Counted from the stretch's first letter, positions 35,942 to 45,302 are shown. The stretch is 64,000 bases of DNA from Gammaproteobacteria bacterium (GCA_028820325.1 JAPPJO010000025.1:1-64000); one strand, 5' to 3'. A program made the numbers and translations. Notes: generated from the letters alone by a model not told the origin.

Positions 35942-38896
35942 CTAGCGGAACTGCCTCTCGAGGGGATCGGAGCGGTCGTACTGCTGGTAGTCGAACTTCA
36001 GATCGCGATTGTCGCTCAGGGCCACCTCGAAGCGGAACGCCCAGTTGCCGGTGACCGTGCGCCTGAAATCGAAGTTGGCTTCCCAGCGATGCAATTGCCG
36101 GGTGAACGTGATCATGTGGTCGTTGAAGGACCCCAGCTCCACGTCGTAGGAAGTACGCCAGCTCGCGCGCCACAGCTCGGTGGGCTCGAACCTGACGTTG
36201 AGCTGAACCATCTGCCGGGCCAGGTCAGCCTGGCGCGGGCGCTGTAGCGAATAGGAGACGCTCGCGTCCCATCCGCCCCCACCGCCGCGGGGACGACCCT
36301 GAGCGCTCTGCCTGCCGAAATCGCGCGAGGTATCGCCGAAACCCGGCACGATCTGGCTCTCGTCGAGGCCGCTGGCCGCCGAGAAGGGGTCCTCCTCTTC
36401 GAGCAGCTCGTCCTCTTCCGGTTCCGGCTCCGGATCCGCCTCTCCGTCGCCCCCCAGCCCGATCAGCCCTCCGATCCAGCGCAGCGGAGGGGAAGCCGCG
36501 TTCAGCGAGAACGAGAGATCGAGTCCGGAGAGATGGGGAGCAAACTGCCTTCCCTCCCCTGCCTGGCCGCTCTCGTCGAACAGCAGGTGCTCCATGGAGA
36601 TCTGCAGGCCGCGCAGAAAGTCCGAGCTGATGCTGTTGGAGAGCGTGGTGGTCGTGAAGCCGTCCGTGAACTGGCCAAGAGAGTCGGCGCGCACGAAGTC
36701 ATAGTTGACGGCGCTGGTCTGCAGGGCCAGCAGCTGAACTATTTCCGCCCGCTCCCTCCGCCGGGGTTCGCCGCTCGGATCGGGAGGAGCTTCTTCTTCC
36801 TCCTCCTCGGATTCCCCGGTTTCGCGCTTCGCCTCGAAGGTCTGGTTCAGCCGGATCCGCATCTCGTTCTTGGCGCGGAATTCCCCCCGGCCGAAGACGG
36901 CGTTCTGAACCTCCGTCTGCGTCACCGCGGGAGCATAAGAATAGTCGAAGCCGGGCGAGAGCTTGTGGCGGATGGCGGAGAAGCCCCCCACGCCCGGCCA
37001 GAGCCCGTAGAGGTCGGTCTTGAGCCCGGCGCCGAACGAGATGCGGGTGGGCGCCGACACCAGCGACCCCGCCTCCGGGATCTTGTTCGTCTGCAGCGCC
37101 CGCCCCGACATGGACAGATTGGGCGTGAAGGTCGTCGTCCCGATGAGGCGCTGCTGGTAGCTGAGCGTCTGGGACCAGGTGAGGTCGGTGCTGCTCAGGT
37201 CCACGCGCTCCGGGGACGCGCTGTCGGCCGCGGGCGCGACCACGCTGCCGAACCAGGCCTCGAGCCGGTCCGCCGCCGCCAGGCCGGCGGCGGGCGCGAA
37301 GACCTCCAGCCCGTCCCTGGTCACGGCCTCGTTGAAGCTCAGGCTGTGCGACAGGGAGAGCGCACCCAGGCTCAGGCTGGACGACAGGCCTCCGCGCGTG
37401 TTCTCCTTGTCGGCCAAGCTCTCCTTGAACTCGCCCGGCGGCTGATCCAGCCGGTCCTCGATGCTGCGCGTGTAGTTCCCGCTTCCGGTCCAGATGATGT
37501 TGTTGTACCAGCTGGCCCGCGACGACGGAGCGGAGAAGAAGGTGATCGGCGATAGCGAGAGGTTGGTCGACGGCAGCGTGAGCGACACCCGGTCGTCGGA
37601 GAGGAACTGGCGCCGGTTGGCGCTCATCGAAACGTTGCCCCAGTCGAAGCGCCGGTTGATCCCGCCCTGCGAATCGATAGACTGCGTGACCTCGCGCGGG
37701 TCGAAGGAATTCTGGCGCACGAAGTCGGTGGAGGAGGCGTAGCTCGACCGGATCTCGAAGCGGGTGCGCTCGTCGAGCTCCCAGTTGTGCGAGGTGCTGA
37801 AGGCGAGCGTCGTGCTCCCGTCCTCCCGCCAGAAGTTGCGGAAGTTGACGTTGCCACGCAGAAACTGGCGCAGCCAGTTGTAGTTCAGGGTCCCGGTCAC
37901 GCCCACGTAGTTGTCGGCCCACCAGTCCATCGCCACCGACGCGTCCGCGTAGTCGTTGATGGCCCAGTAGAAGCCCAGATTGGAGACGCGGCGACTGTAG
38001 CCCGCCGAGCTGCGCACGATGTCGTTCACGCTGAAACGCGGCGTCAGGATGCCGCTGGCACGTCCGCGCTCGATGCTCTGGAACATGAAGGGGAACCAGA
38101 AGACGGGGACATCGGCGAAGTAGAGCTTCACCGACCTCGCCACCAGCATGTTGCCCGCCACGATCTTGATCTCGCTGGTGTCGAAGTGGTAGTGCGGATG
38201 CTCCAGGTCGCAGGAGGTGAAACCGACGTGTGCTCCGTGGACGATCTCGGGCGTAACCGAGGGCAGGTCGCCGAACACGTTCCAGGGACTGCCGCCTTCG
38301 GCGAACCGGGTGCGCGCGCTGTAGGCGGTGCCGCGCTGGCTGTCGAGGCTGTAGATCATCGAGGTGCTGTTGAGGGGTTCGCCCTCGCGCCCCGTGAACA
38401 CCGAGGCCCCCTCGGTCCAGATCAGGTTCGTGGAGTCGTCCATGGTGATGGACGAATCGGCCTCCAGCTGCATGCGCTCGGCGCCTTCCCGGAAGAACCG
38501 CGCGCGCGCGTCCGGGTTGCCGTAGAGGATCACCTCGCCGCTCGACCCGAACTCGAGCCCGGCGCCCTCGTACTGGCTGGCCTGGTATCCCGGCAGCGAG
38601 AGCAGGGCGTTGAGCACGGAGTCCGGACCCGGGGCCACCGGCCGGGGAGCCCGTACCGTCGAGTCGGGCAGCTCCCGGAGCGAGTCCGGCAGCGGCGGGG
38701 CGGCCAGACGTTGGAGCACCTCGAGGACCTGTACCCGGGCGGAGTCAACGACAACGGTCGTGTCGGGCGGCCCCGGTGGGGGAATCGAGTCCTGGGTCTG
38801 CTGGCCGTGGGCCGGGATGGGCAGACCCGCCACGACCAGCGGCAGGAGCAGGGCGGTCGGGAGGCGCGCCCGTCGGCGGCGCGGGTCCGGGGCCAT
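35942..38896 (-). CDS. lptD: LPS-assembly outer-membrane protein LptD
   Basis: LptD inserts lipopolysaccharide into the outer leaflet. The 984-residue precursor has a signal peptide (to about residue 31, IPAHG), a periplasmic OstA-type beta-jellyroll (about 105-240; GEVILYGNPDARARFF, MQLEADSSITM) and a large C-terminal beta-barrel rich in alternating aromatic strands. The block FTSCDLEHPHYHFDTSEIKI and the following VPVFWFPFMFQ are hallmark LptD sequence. An acidic insertion (PEPEPEEDELLEEEDP, about residues 825-840) is unusual. It follows tatC by 2 bases. LptE and other Lpt genes are not in view. Confidence 0.93.
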   Translation of the reverse strand: MAPDPRRRRARLPTALLLPLVVAGLPIPAHGQQTQDSIPPPGPPDTTVVVDSARVQVLEVLQRLAAPPLPDSLRELPDSTVRAPRPVAPGPDSVLNALLSLPGYQASQYEGAGLEFGSSGEVILYGNPDARARFFREGAERMQLEADSSITMDDSTNLIWTEGASVFTGREGEPLNSTSMIYSLDSQRGTAYSARTRFAEGGSPWNVFGDLPSVTPEIVHGAHVGFTSCDLEHPHYHFDTSEIKIVAGNMLVARSVKLYFADVPVFWFPFMFQSIERGRASGILTPRFSVNDIVRSSAGYSRRVSNLGFYWAINDYADASVAMDWWADNYVGVTGTLNYNWLRQFLRGNVNFRNFWREDGSTTLAFSTSHNWELDERTRFEIRSSYASSTDFVRQNSFDPREVTQSIDSQGGINRRFDWGNVSMSANRRQFLSDDRVSLTLPSTNLSLSPITFFSAPSSRASWYNNIIWTGSGNYTRSIEDRLDQPPGEFKESLADKENTRGGLSSSLSLGALSLSHSLSFNEAVTRDGLEVFAPAAGLAAADRLEAWFGSVVAPAADSASPERVDLSSTDLTWSQTLSYQQRLIGTTTFTPNLSMSGRALQTNKIPEAGSLVSAPTRISFGAGLKTDLYGLWPGVGGFSAIRHKLSPGFDYSYAPAVTQTEVQNAVFGRGEFRAKNEMRIRLNQTFEAKRETGESEEEEEEAPPDPSGEPRRRERAEIVQLLALQTSAVNYDFVRADSLGQFTDGFTTTTLSNSISSDFLRGLQISMEHLLFDESGQAGEGRQFAPHLSGLDLSFSLNAASPPLRWIGGLIGLGGDGEADPEPEPEEDELLEEEDPFSAASGLDESQIVPGFGDTSRDFGRQSAQGRPRGGGGGWDASVSYSLQRPRQADLARQMVQLNVRFEPTELWRASWRTSYDVELGSFNDHMITFTRQLHRWEANFDFRRTVTGNWAFRFEVALSDNRDLKFDYQQYDRSDPLERQFR

Positions 38897-38898
38897 GC

Positions 38899-39699
38899 CT
38901 ATCCCGCCTGAACGGAGTCCGGCGGCGGATCGGCCGCGGCGGCGACGCGCTCCTCGCGCTTCCGGTAGATCATTACCGAAAGCATGATCGAGAACTCGTA
39001 CAGGATGATCAGCGGCACCATCATGAGCAGCGTCACCATGATGACGTCACCCGGGGAGATGAGCGCCGCGACGATCGTGATGAGCAGGATTGCGTGCCTG
39101 CGCTTGGTGCGCAGGAACTTCGGCGTCACAAGGCCCAGTACGCTCAGGATCATGACGACCACCGGCAATTCGAAGATGATGCCGAACGCCACGAGCAGCT
39201 GAATCGTGAATCCGAAGTAGTCCTGGGCGGTCCACTGCGGGCTCATGATTTCCGTCTGGAACCCGACGAGGAACTCCAGGGTGATCGGCAGCGCGATGTA
39301 GTACGCCATCAGCACGCCGAGAAGGAACAGAACCAGTCCCATGTAGAGCGAGGGCACGATGACCCGCTTCTCGGACTTCTTGAGCGCCGGCGCCAGAAAC
39401 GACCAGACGTGATAGACGATGATGGGGAACACCAGAAGGAACCCGATCAGGATCCCGTACTTGAGCGTGATGAAGAACGCGTCGGTGGGCTTCAGGTTGA
39501 TGAGCGTCTGATCCTCGCCGAACAGCGCCCGGTAGGGACTGAAAAGCACCTGGAGCATGTCCCCGTAGTGCACCAGCAGGAACCCCGCCACCGCCCCGAT
39601 CGCCAGCGCCAGCAGGCTCCACAGGATGCGCCAGCGAAGCTCTTCGAGGTGGTCGAGAAAAGGCATCTCTCCGGCTGGGTTCGGGGTTTTGCTGGGCAT
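38899..39699 (-). CDS. tatC: Twin-arginine translocase subunit TatC
   Basis: TatC is the multi-spanning inner-membrane receptor for twin-arginine signal peptides. The 266-residue protein has the N-terminal signature FLDHLEELRWRI (14-25), about six membrane segments, the conserved VFPIIVYHVWSFLAPAL in the first half and the P-x-P-like ALISPGDVIMV near the end. A charged C-terminal tail follows. An AT-rich patch with a weak promoter-like arrangement lies upstream. lptD begins 2 bases after the stop. Confidence 0.97.
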   Translation of the reverse strand: MPSKTPNPAGEMPFLDHLEELRWRILWSLLALAIGAVAGFLLVHYGDMLQVLFSPYRALFGEDQTLINLKPTDAFFITLKYGILIGFLLVFPIIVYHVWSFLAPALKKSEKRVIVPSLYMGLVLFLLGVLMAYYIALPITLEFLVGFQTEIMSPQWTAQDYFGFTIQLLVAFGIIFELPVVVMILSVLGLVTPKFLRTKRRHAILLITIVAALISPGDVIMVTLLMMVPLIILYEFSIMLSVMIYRKREERVAAAADPPPDSVQAG

Positions 39700-39741
39700 C
39701 CGATGCGACTCCGCGGGTTACGGCCCGACCGATGATCGCGA

Positions 39742-39770
39742 AAGATAATGCCTCGGCGGCGGGGGAATAA
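39742..39770 (-). promoter_or_regulatory. Weak promoter candidate for tatC-lptD
   Basis: TTATTC (39765-39770), 17 bases, TATCTT (39742-39747). Each box matches consensus at only three or four positions, but the two AT-rich patches stand out in a GC-rich gap between nrdR and tatC. Confidence 0.25.
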
Positions 39771-39809
39771 CGCCACCCGCAAAGCTTCCGCCGACGCTCC
39801 GCTCGCGCG

Positions 39810-40307
39810 TCAGATCGGAAGCTCGACCTGGTCCCTGGCGCGAAGGCTGCGTTCCCGCCGGAGGTTCAGGTCCGCGATCATCTCTTGGAACTCTTGGATA
39901 TCCTGGAAGTTCCTGTACACGGACGCGAAGCGGACGTAGGCAACCCGGTCCAGCGGCTTGAGCGCTTCCATCACCATCTCGCCGATGCGCGAACTCCGGA
40001 CCTCGCCACCCCCCTCCACGGTGAGCGTGTACTGGATGTTGCCGGCAATGGCGTCGATCGTGGACGGGGAGACGGGGCGCTTGGCGCACGCCACCTGAAT
40101 GCTGCGCACGAGTTTCGCGCGTTCGAAGTCCTCGGTGTCGCCGCGGCTCTTCAGCACCCGGAGGGGCCGCTCCTGGATGTACTCGTAGGTGGTGAAGCGG
40201 CCCCGGCACTCCTTGCACTCGCGGCGGCGGCGCACAGCCTGCCCCTGCCCGGTCGAGCGCGTATCAACGACGTGATTGTCGGGGCAGCCACAGTGAGGAC
40301 ACCGCAT
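39810..40307 (-). CDS. nrdR: Transcriptional repressor NrdR
   Basis: NrdR represses ribonucleotide reductase genes when dATP is high. The 165-residue protein has the N-terminal zinc ribbon (MRCPHCG with Cys3/Cys6, and CKECRGRFTTYE with Cys31/Cys34) followed by the ATP-cone (PLRVLKSRGDTEDFERAKLV onward). GGGAGG lies 6 bases upstream of the ATG. No NrdR boxes or nrd genes were seen in the window. tatC lies 110 bases downstream. Confidence 0.97.
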   Translation of the reverse strand: MRCPHCGCPDNHVVDTRSTGQGQAVRRRRECKECRGRFTTYEYIQERPLRVLKSRGDTEDFERAKLVRSIQVACAKRPVSPSTIDAIAGNIQYTLTVEGGGEVRSSRIGEMVMEALKPLDRVAYVRFASVYRNFQDIQEFQEMIADLNLRRERSLRARDQVELPI

Positions 40308-40404
40308 CCCGCACCTCCCGCAGGGACATCGCCGGCGGGCAGCGCCGGTTGACCCGACAGCCTGAGCGCGGCCGCCCGGTGACCGCCCCCTTCCCGGACC
40401 CGGC

Positions 40405-41181
40405 CTAGGGGATTTCCTGAAGTTTCTGCTCCGCGAGCTCCGCGACGTCGGAGTCGGGGAACCCGCCGATCACCCGTTCAAGCAGATTGCGCGCCTCGTC
40501 GGTGTTTCCGAGTTCGTCGTGGAGAAGCGCGGCACGATAGAGCGCCTCCGGAACCCGCGGGGAGTCCGGGTACATCATGGGCACGCGCATGAACCCTTCG
40601 ATTGCGTCCTCGAGGCGTTCCTCCTGCAGGTCGAGGTCGGAAAGGAAGAAGGTCGCGTCCCCGGCGAGTTCGTGATTCGGGTAGGTGGCGAGGAACAGGT
40701 CGAAACTGCGGCGCGCGGTGACGTTCGAGCCCCGGTCGTACATCCGCAGCGCCGCCTCGAAAAGGGCTTCGGGCCCCTCGATCTCCTCCATCGGAAGCCC
40801 GACGTCGCCCGAGTCCGCAACGACGACCGGCGCCCGCTGCATCATTTCCACCTGGTCGCGCAGGGAGGCCAGGGCACGCTGGCTCTGGCCCTCGACCTCA
40901 AGGAGGATCAGAATCTGCTGGTGGAGGTCATCCAGCCGCTGCAGTACCTCGCGGCGCAACTCCAGGTAGAGACCGGTCTGGCCGGAGAGGGTGTCCTGGC
41001 TGGCGCGAACCAGCGCCTCGAAGTCGGCCAACTCCCTCGCCTGGCGCGTGGCGACCGAGCTGACCTCCTCCTGAAGAACGCGGATGTCTCCCTTGGTGGC
41101 GCACCCCGCGCCGGCCAGCGCCCCGATCAGGGCGATCGGGAGGAGGACCTGTCGCGGCACGGCGTTCCTGTACGGACGCAC
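40405..41181 (-). CDS. cpoB: CpoB/YbgF-like Tol-associated lipoprotein
   Basis: The 258-residue precursor has a lipobox (ALAGAGC, Cys at about 27), a coiled-coil region (about 35-115; LYLELRREVLQRLDDLHQQI) and a C-terminal TPR domain (about 135-258; LFEAALRMYDRGSNVTARRS, DAIEGFMRV). This layout fits CpoB, which coordinates Tol-Pal with peptidoglycan synthesis. E. coli CpoB is soluble; here a lipid anchor is predicted. GTG start. It closes the tolQ-tolR-tolA-tolB-pal-cpoB block. Confidence 0.88.
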   Translation of the reverse strand: MRPYRNAVPRQVLLPIALIGALAGAGCATKGDIRVLQEEVSSVATRQARELADFEALVRASQDTLSGQTGLYLELRREVLQRLDDLHQQILILLEVEGQSQRALASLRDQVEMMQRAPVVVADSGDVGLPMEEIEGPEALFEAALRMYDRGSNVTARRSFDLFLATYPNHELAGDATFFLSDLDLQEERLEDAIEGFMRVPMMYPDSPRVPEALYRAALLHDELGNTDEARNLLERVIGGFPDSDVAELAEQKLQEIP

Positions 41182-41213
41182 TTACCCGGCCCGGTCGATC
41201 CCGGATGGGGCGG

Positions 41214-41798
41214 CTACTGGCCGCCGCCCGGAACCTGGATCTGATTGCCTCCAGCCGTGATCACGAACTCGTCGCGCCGGTTCTGGGCCCAGGACTGCTC
41301 GTTGCTGCCCATCTCGCGGGGCTGTTCCTCGCCGTAGGAACGCACGTCGAAGCGAGACTCGGCGAGCCCGGCGTTGACGAAGAACTGGCGCACGGCTTCC
41401 GCGCGCCGGCTGCCCAGCGCCAGGTTGTACTCCGAGGATCCGCGCTCGTCCGCGTGTCCCTCGATGCGGAGCCGTACCGCCGGGCTCGCGCGCAGTACAC
41501 GGACCTTGCGCTGGAGCACGCCCTCGGCGTCGCCGCGAATCTCCGCCATGTCGAAGTCGAAGAAAACCATCGCCGTCAGCGCCTCGCGGGCAGCCTCGAG
41601 CGCGGCAGCACGACGTGCTTCCTCTTCAGCCGCCCTGCGGGCCGCTTCTTCCGCCGCTCTGCGGGCCGCGTCGATGGAATCCTGGTTCGGACCTTCCTCA
41701 GCGGGGGGCGGAGGGGGAGGGGGCAGTTCCTCCTGTCCGCACGAGGCGACGAACAGTCCGGCCGCGACGACGGAAATAATGAGACCGCGGTGCAACAT
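41214..41798 (-). CDS. pal: Peptidoglycan-associated lipoprotein Pal
   Basis: Pal anchors the outer membrane to peptidoglycan and is pulled by the Tol motor at division sites. From ATG 41798 (GAGGAG, spacing 5) it has 194 residues. The lipobox is LFVASC (Cys at about 20). A proline run and an Ala/Arg/Glu-rich helix (about 28-68) lead to the OmpA-like domain with FFDFDMAEIRGDAEGVL and the peptidoglycan-binding IEGHADERGSSEYNLALGSRR. An AT-rich, promoter-like patch lies upstream, so pal may also be expressed apart from tolB. Confidence 0.96.
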   Translation of the reverse strand: MLHRGLIISVVAAGLFVASCGQEELPPPPPPPAEEGPNQDSIDAARRAAEEAARRAAEEEARRAAALEAAREALTAMVFFDFDMAEIRGDAEGVLQRKVRVLRASPAVRLRIEGHADERGSSEYNLALGSRRAEAVRQFFVNAGLAESRFDVRSYGEEQPREMGSNEQSWAQNRRDEFVITAGGNQIQVPGGGQ

Positions 41799-41859
41799 CG
41801 CTACTCCTCGAATATGGGTGTCGGTGTCCGGTATCAGGCGTGCGCACGAATCAGCCATA

Positions 41860-41888
41860 TACGTAAGAAATCGGACGCCCAAGCGCAA
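41860..41888 (-). promoter_or_regulatory. Weak promoter candidate for pal-cpoB
   Basis: TTGCGC (41883-41888), 17 bases, TACGTA (41860-41865), with TATATG overlapping downstream. This is the only AT-rich patch in the 128-base tolB-pal gap. Matches to consensus are poor. Confidence 0.3.
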
Positions 41889-41926
41889 CATCTTGTGGTG
41901 CTGCAAGGTGCATGGGGATCGCCGGC

Positions 41927-43357
41927 TCAGTTCTCCCTGGTCGGGGCCTCGGTGGAAGCCAGACTGGGCGACCAGTCCGGCACGCGCGGCCTCACCCCCG
42001 AGAGCACGGGGCGAATTCTGCCGCTCACGGTGTCTACGACGAAGAGCCCGAATCCCCAGTCCCGCTCTCCCACGAACACCAGATGGCGGCCATCGGGCGC
42101 CCAGCTGGGATCCTCGTTGTTGCCCTCGTAGGTGAGCTGCAGCAACCGTTGTCCCTGTGCGGCCACATCCGCGATGAGGATGTGGTAGCTGCCGCGGCGG
42201 TAGCGGCCGTGGAACGCGACCCGGTCGCCGGAGGGCGCCCAGTCCGGCGAGGTATAGTAGCCGCCCTGTCCGTAGAGGTAGGGAGATACCAGGTCCGGCC
42301 GACCGCCGGATTCCGCCGGCATCACGTAGATCTGCGGGATGGCCACGCCCAGCCGGTTGGAGTTGAAGGCCAGGCGTCTCCCGTCCGGCGAGAACGAAGG
42401 CGAAAGGTCGTTCCAGCGCCCTGCGGTGAGGCGCCAGAGGCAGCAGTCCTCGCGGACGCGCCAGGAGAAGAGACCGCTCTCGGCGCCATCCGCCAGCGAG
42501 AAGATGATCTCCTCCCCGTTCGGATGGTACACCGGGGTCATCGGCTGGCCGGCGCGGTTGAAGTCGAGGACGCGCGTCTGCCTGGTGGCGATTTCCATTT
42601 CATGGATGGCCGGATCCCCGCTTGCGAAGGACAGGAACGCCAGGCGCGAGCCGTCCGGGGACCACGAACAGGACATGGTGAGGGAGTTGAAGTTGGTGAG
42701 CCGCCGCAGGTTCTCGCCGTCCGAGTCGACCACGTACAGCTCCTGGGAACCGGCAGCCGATTCCATGGAAAAGCAGATCCGGGTGGCGGCCATCCCGGGC
42801 TCCCCGGTAATCCATCGGACGACATCGTCGGAGATCGCGTGGATGGCCATGCGGAAGTCCTCCGCGTCGGGGCGCGGAAGTGAGAAGCGGGCCCGCTCCT
42901 TCACCTCCGAGAAGACGACGTCGTGCAGTTCCAGGACGAGCACGAAGCGGTTGCCAAGCCCCTCGACCTGTCCGGTCACCAGCCAATCGGCGCCAAACTG
43001 GTCCCACAGGCCGTAGTCCACGGCTCCGCCACCGGGGGTCAGCGGAATCGAATCCATCATCTCGAACCGGTCGCTGTAGCGCAGGTCGCGCGCGATCACG
43101 GCCTCGACCCTGGGCGCGACCGTCAGGCCGCCGAAGCGGCCCGTGAAGGGGCTGATCGCCAGGGTGGGCACATAGCTCTCGTAGACCACCCCCAGGTGGC
43201 GAACCGCACCCGGGATGGTGTCGACCTGGGCAGCCGCCCGGCCGGCGGTGGCCGACAGCAGGACCAGCAGGAGGGCTGTGGCTCCGCCCAGGGCCCGCCC
43301 GGGGCCGCCGCGGCTGACCTGTCGGACCTGGTTCGCGATCCGGACGCCTTTCCTCAT
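41927..43357 (-). CDS. tolB: Tol-Pal system protein TolB
   Basis: TolB is the periplasmic beta-propeller that competes with peptidoglycan for Pal. The start is the ATG at 43357, preceded by GGGAGGAG with 6-base spacing; the open frame upstream is a shadow. A signal peptide (about residues 22-43, ALGGATALLLVLLSATAGRA) is followed by the N-terminal D-domain and a propeller with WSPDGSRLAFLS, FSPDGRRLAFNS, WAPSGDRVAFHG and WAPDGRHLVFVG repeats. 476 residues. It follows the TolA/TonB-like gene closely. Confidence 0.94.
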   Translation of the reverse strand: MRKGVRIANQVRQVSRGGPGRALGGATALLLVLLSATAGRAAAQVDTIPGAVRHLGVVYESYVPTLAISPFTGRFGGLTVAPRVEAVIARDLRYSDRFEMMDSIPLTPGGGAVDYGLWDQFGADWLVTGQVEGLGNRFVLVLELHDVVFSEVKERARFSLPRPDAEDFRMAIHAISDDVVRWITGEPGMAATRICFSMESAAGSQELYVVDSDGENLRRLTNFNSLTMSCSWSPDGSRLAFLSFASGDPAIHEMEIATRQTRVLDFNRAGQPMTPVYHPNGEEIIFSLADGAESGLFSWRVREDCCLWRLTAGRWNDLSPSFSPDGRRLAFNSNRLGVAIPQIYVMPAESGGRPDLVSPYLYGQGGYYTSPDWAPSGDRVAFHGRYRRGSYHILIADVAAQGQRLLQLTYEGNNEDPSWAPDGRHLVFVGERDWGFGLFVVDTVSGRIRPVLSGVRPRVPDWSPSLASTEAPTREN

Positions 43358-43370
43358 GTGACGCTCCTCC

Positions 43371-44132
43371 CTACGCGGCCGGACCCGGCCCGTGACGGAC
43401 CGTGGACTCCGTCGGCGGCCGGCGCCGCGCCGGGCTGAAAGTGAACCGGAAGGGTGCGTTTTCGAGCCCCATCTCCGGCGGCAGCGGACCGAAGCGTCCA
43501 CCTCCGGCGCATTCGACGGCCTCCCGCACGGCCAGATCGAAGACGACGCTTCTCGATGTCTCGGAGATGCGCACCGTCGTGTCGATCACCTTGCCCTCCC
43601 GGTCGAGCACGAAGTCCACCGAAGCGGTAAGATCGGCCATCCCCGGCGGACGGAAGCACCGCCGCATCTGCCGCTGCATGTTGGCGTAATACTGTGGGAA
43701 ATCCCGTTCCACGCCCCTCATGCGGACATCGAGATCGTCGGTGCCCGTGCTGGGTTCGTCCAGCGGCGCCGGCTCGGGTTCCTCCTCCACCGGCCGTTCC
43801 TCCGGGACGGGCTCCGGGGCATCCGGGAGAGGAACGGGCTCGGGCTCCGCTTCGTCCTCCAGTTCGGCTACCGGCTCCTCCTCGGGAAGGGCTTCGGGCT
43901 CGGGGGTGTCGACCGTCAGTTCCTCCTCCTCCGGAGCCGGCGCGGGTTCGACCTCGGCAGCGGGAGCGGGCATGGCGACCAGTTCAAGCTCGATGGTCAC
44001 CAGCTGCACCGGTTCGGGCTGGATGTTGGTCGCCACGACCAGCATCAGGAAGAACCCGTGCAGGCCGACCGAGAAGAAGACCGGAGACCTGCCCGGCCGG
44101 TCCCTTCGCCGTCGCGCGCTTCGGCCCACCGC
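43371..44132 (-). CDS. tolA: TolA/TonB-like energy transducer
   Basis: The protein of about 253 residues has an N-terminal membrane anchor (FFSVGLHGFFLMLVVATNI), a long acidic Pro/Glu-rich spacer and a C-terminal TonB/TolA-like domain (CFRPPGMADLTASVDFVLDR through FDLAVREAVECAG). Its place between tolR and tolB identifies it as the probable TolA of this system, though the spacer is Pro/Glu-rich, as in TonB, rather than a long helix. Start GTG 44132 or 44126; GGGGGGAG precedes the latter by about 5 bases. Confidence 0.85.
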   Translation of the reverse strand, partial: AVGRSARRRRDRPGRSPVFFSVGLHGFFLMLVVATNIQPEPVQLVTIELELVAMPAPAAEVEPAPAPEEEELTVDTPEPEALPEEEPVAELEDEAEPEPVPLPDAPEPVPEERPVEEEPEPAPLDEPSTGTDDLDVRMRGVERDFPQYYANMQRQMRRCFRPPGMADLTASVDFVLDREGKVIDTTVRISETSRSVVFDLAVREAVECAGGGRFGPLPPEMGLENAPFRFTFSPARRRPPTESTVRHGPGPAA

Positions 44133-44145
44133 CACTCCCCCCCTT

Positions 44146-44583
44146 CTATCGGCTCGCGTCGGGCTCGGCAACGATCGCGAAGCGGATTCCCTCCTGCCGC
44201 GCGAGGTCCTGCACCTTCGCAAAGACCCGCACCATGTCGCCATGATACGCGAGGGAGTCGCCCCGAATGTAGATCTGCCCCACGTTGCGCGCGCTAACCG
44301 CCTGGGACAGCACGCCCTCGAGGTCCTCGTAGGGCACGACCGTCTCGGAGAGCACGATCTCCCCGTTGGCGCGAACCGCGAGGATCAGGGGCTCTTCGTC
44401 CGCGGTCAGCGGAGCGACATCGGCTCGCGGCACGCCCACCTCGATGCCCCCCTGGAGGATGGGGGCGGTGATGATGAAGATCACCAGCAACGTGAAGGCG
44501 ACGTCCACGAGCGAGGTCACGTTGATCTCCGCGCGCAGCGGCAGATCCCCGCGGCGTCCCCGCGACCGGCCTTCGTGGCTCAA
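44146..44583 (-). CDS. tolR: Biopolymer transport protein TolR/ExbD
   Basis: TolR forms part of the proton-driven stator with TolQ. The 145-residue protein has one membrane segment (VDVAFTLLVIFIITAPIL) with the essential aspartate in SLVDVAFTLL, and a periplasmic domain ending in FAIVAEPD. The preceding residues PLRAEINVTSLVD match the family. Its ATG overlaps the tolQ stop (ATGA); the TolA-like gene follows after about 13 bases. Confidence 0.96.
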   Translation of the reverse strand: MSHEGRSRGRRGDLPLRAEINVTSLVDVAFTLLVIFIITAPILQGGIEVGVPRADVAPLTADEEPLILAVRANGEIVLSETVVPYEDLEGVLSQAVSARNVGQIYIRGDSLAYHGDMVRVFAKVQDLARQEGIRFAIVAEPDASR

Positions 44584-45302
44584 ACGTGCCCTTCCCGCGC
44601 GAGCGTGCCGATGAACTCGCTCGAGAACCCCTCGAGCTCACCCGCGACCAGGTTCAACCGCGAAACGTAGTAGTTGTAGGCGATGACCGCCGGGATGGCG
44701 ACGAAGAGGCCGGTCACGGTGGTCACCAGCGCCTCCGCCACCCCCGGGGCCACGGCGGCAATGTTCGCCGAGCCGCTCGCGGTGATTCCCCGGAAGGTGT
44801 TCATGATGCCGATCACGGTTCCCATCAGCCCGAGCAGGGGCGAGATGGAGCCGATGACCGCGAGCCAGGTAAGGCCCTGGGCGAGGTCGTCGCGCTCGTC
44901 GGATTCCTCCTTCTGCAATACCATCCGAAGCGTCTCCAGCTCAACCTGGGTCAATCCTTCCCTTGCGGACACGCCTCCGCGCAGCGCCCCCGGCCGCAAC
45001 TCGCTGAAGAAGTTGACCCCGTGTCGAAAGAGGCGGCCGTAGGGGGACTCCGGGAGGGCCAGAATCGCGGTATAGGCCTCTTCGAGCCCCCGCGCATTGG
45101 ACACCGCGTCCAGGAACTGGTTTCCCTGGGTCCGAACCTTGCGAAACTGGAGGTACTTCCAGCCGATCACGTACCAGCTCGCCAGGGAAAACACGCCGAG
45201 CACGGCCAGCACCACCAGGGTAGGGGCGCTCGCCCCGACGACCATTTCCAGCAAGGTTGCCGAGGGACGGCTCTGGAGCGCCAGGATCCCGACCGCGGTC
45301 AT
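44580..45302 (-). CDS. tolQ: Tol-Pal motor protein TolQ/ExbB
   Basis: TolQ is the multi-spanning component of the Tol proton channel. From the ATG at 45302 it has 240 residues. The first membrane helix (LVVLAVLGVFSLASWYVIGW), the conserved GLTWLAVIGSISPLLGLMGT and the C-terminal ALVTTVTGLFVAIPAVIAYN are typical. GGAGG lies 12 bases upstream, so the start is fair but not certain. It opens the tol block and lies 129 bases after tsaB. Confidence 0.96.
   Translation of the reverse strand: MTAVGILALQSRPSATLLEMVVGASAPTLVVLAVLGVFSLASWYVIGWKYLQFRKVRTQGNQFLDAVSNARGLEEAYTAILALPESPYGRLFRHGVNFFSELRPGALRGGVSAREGLTQVELETLRMVLQKEESDERDDLAQGLTWLAVIGSISPLLGLMGTVIGIMNTFRGITASGSANIAAVAPGVAEALVTTVTGLFVAIPAVIAYNYYVSRLNLVAGELEGFSSEFIGTLAREGHV

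Noticed and set aside
40308-40404. Hairpin CCGGCG-N5-CGCCGG upstream of nrdR as a regulatory element
   Set aside because: Only six base pairs in very GC-rich sequence; expected often by chance.
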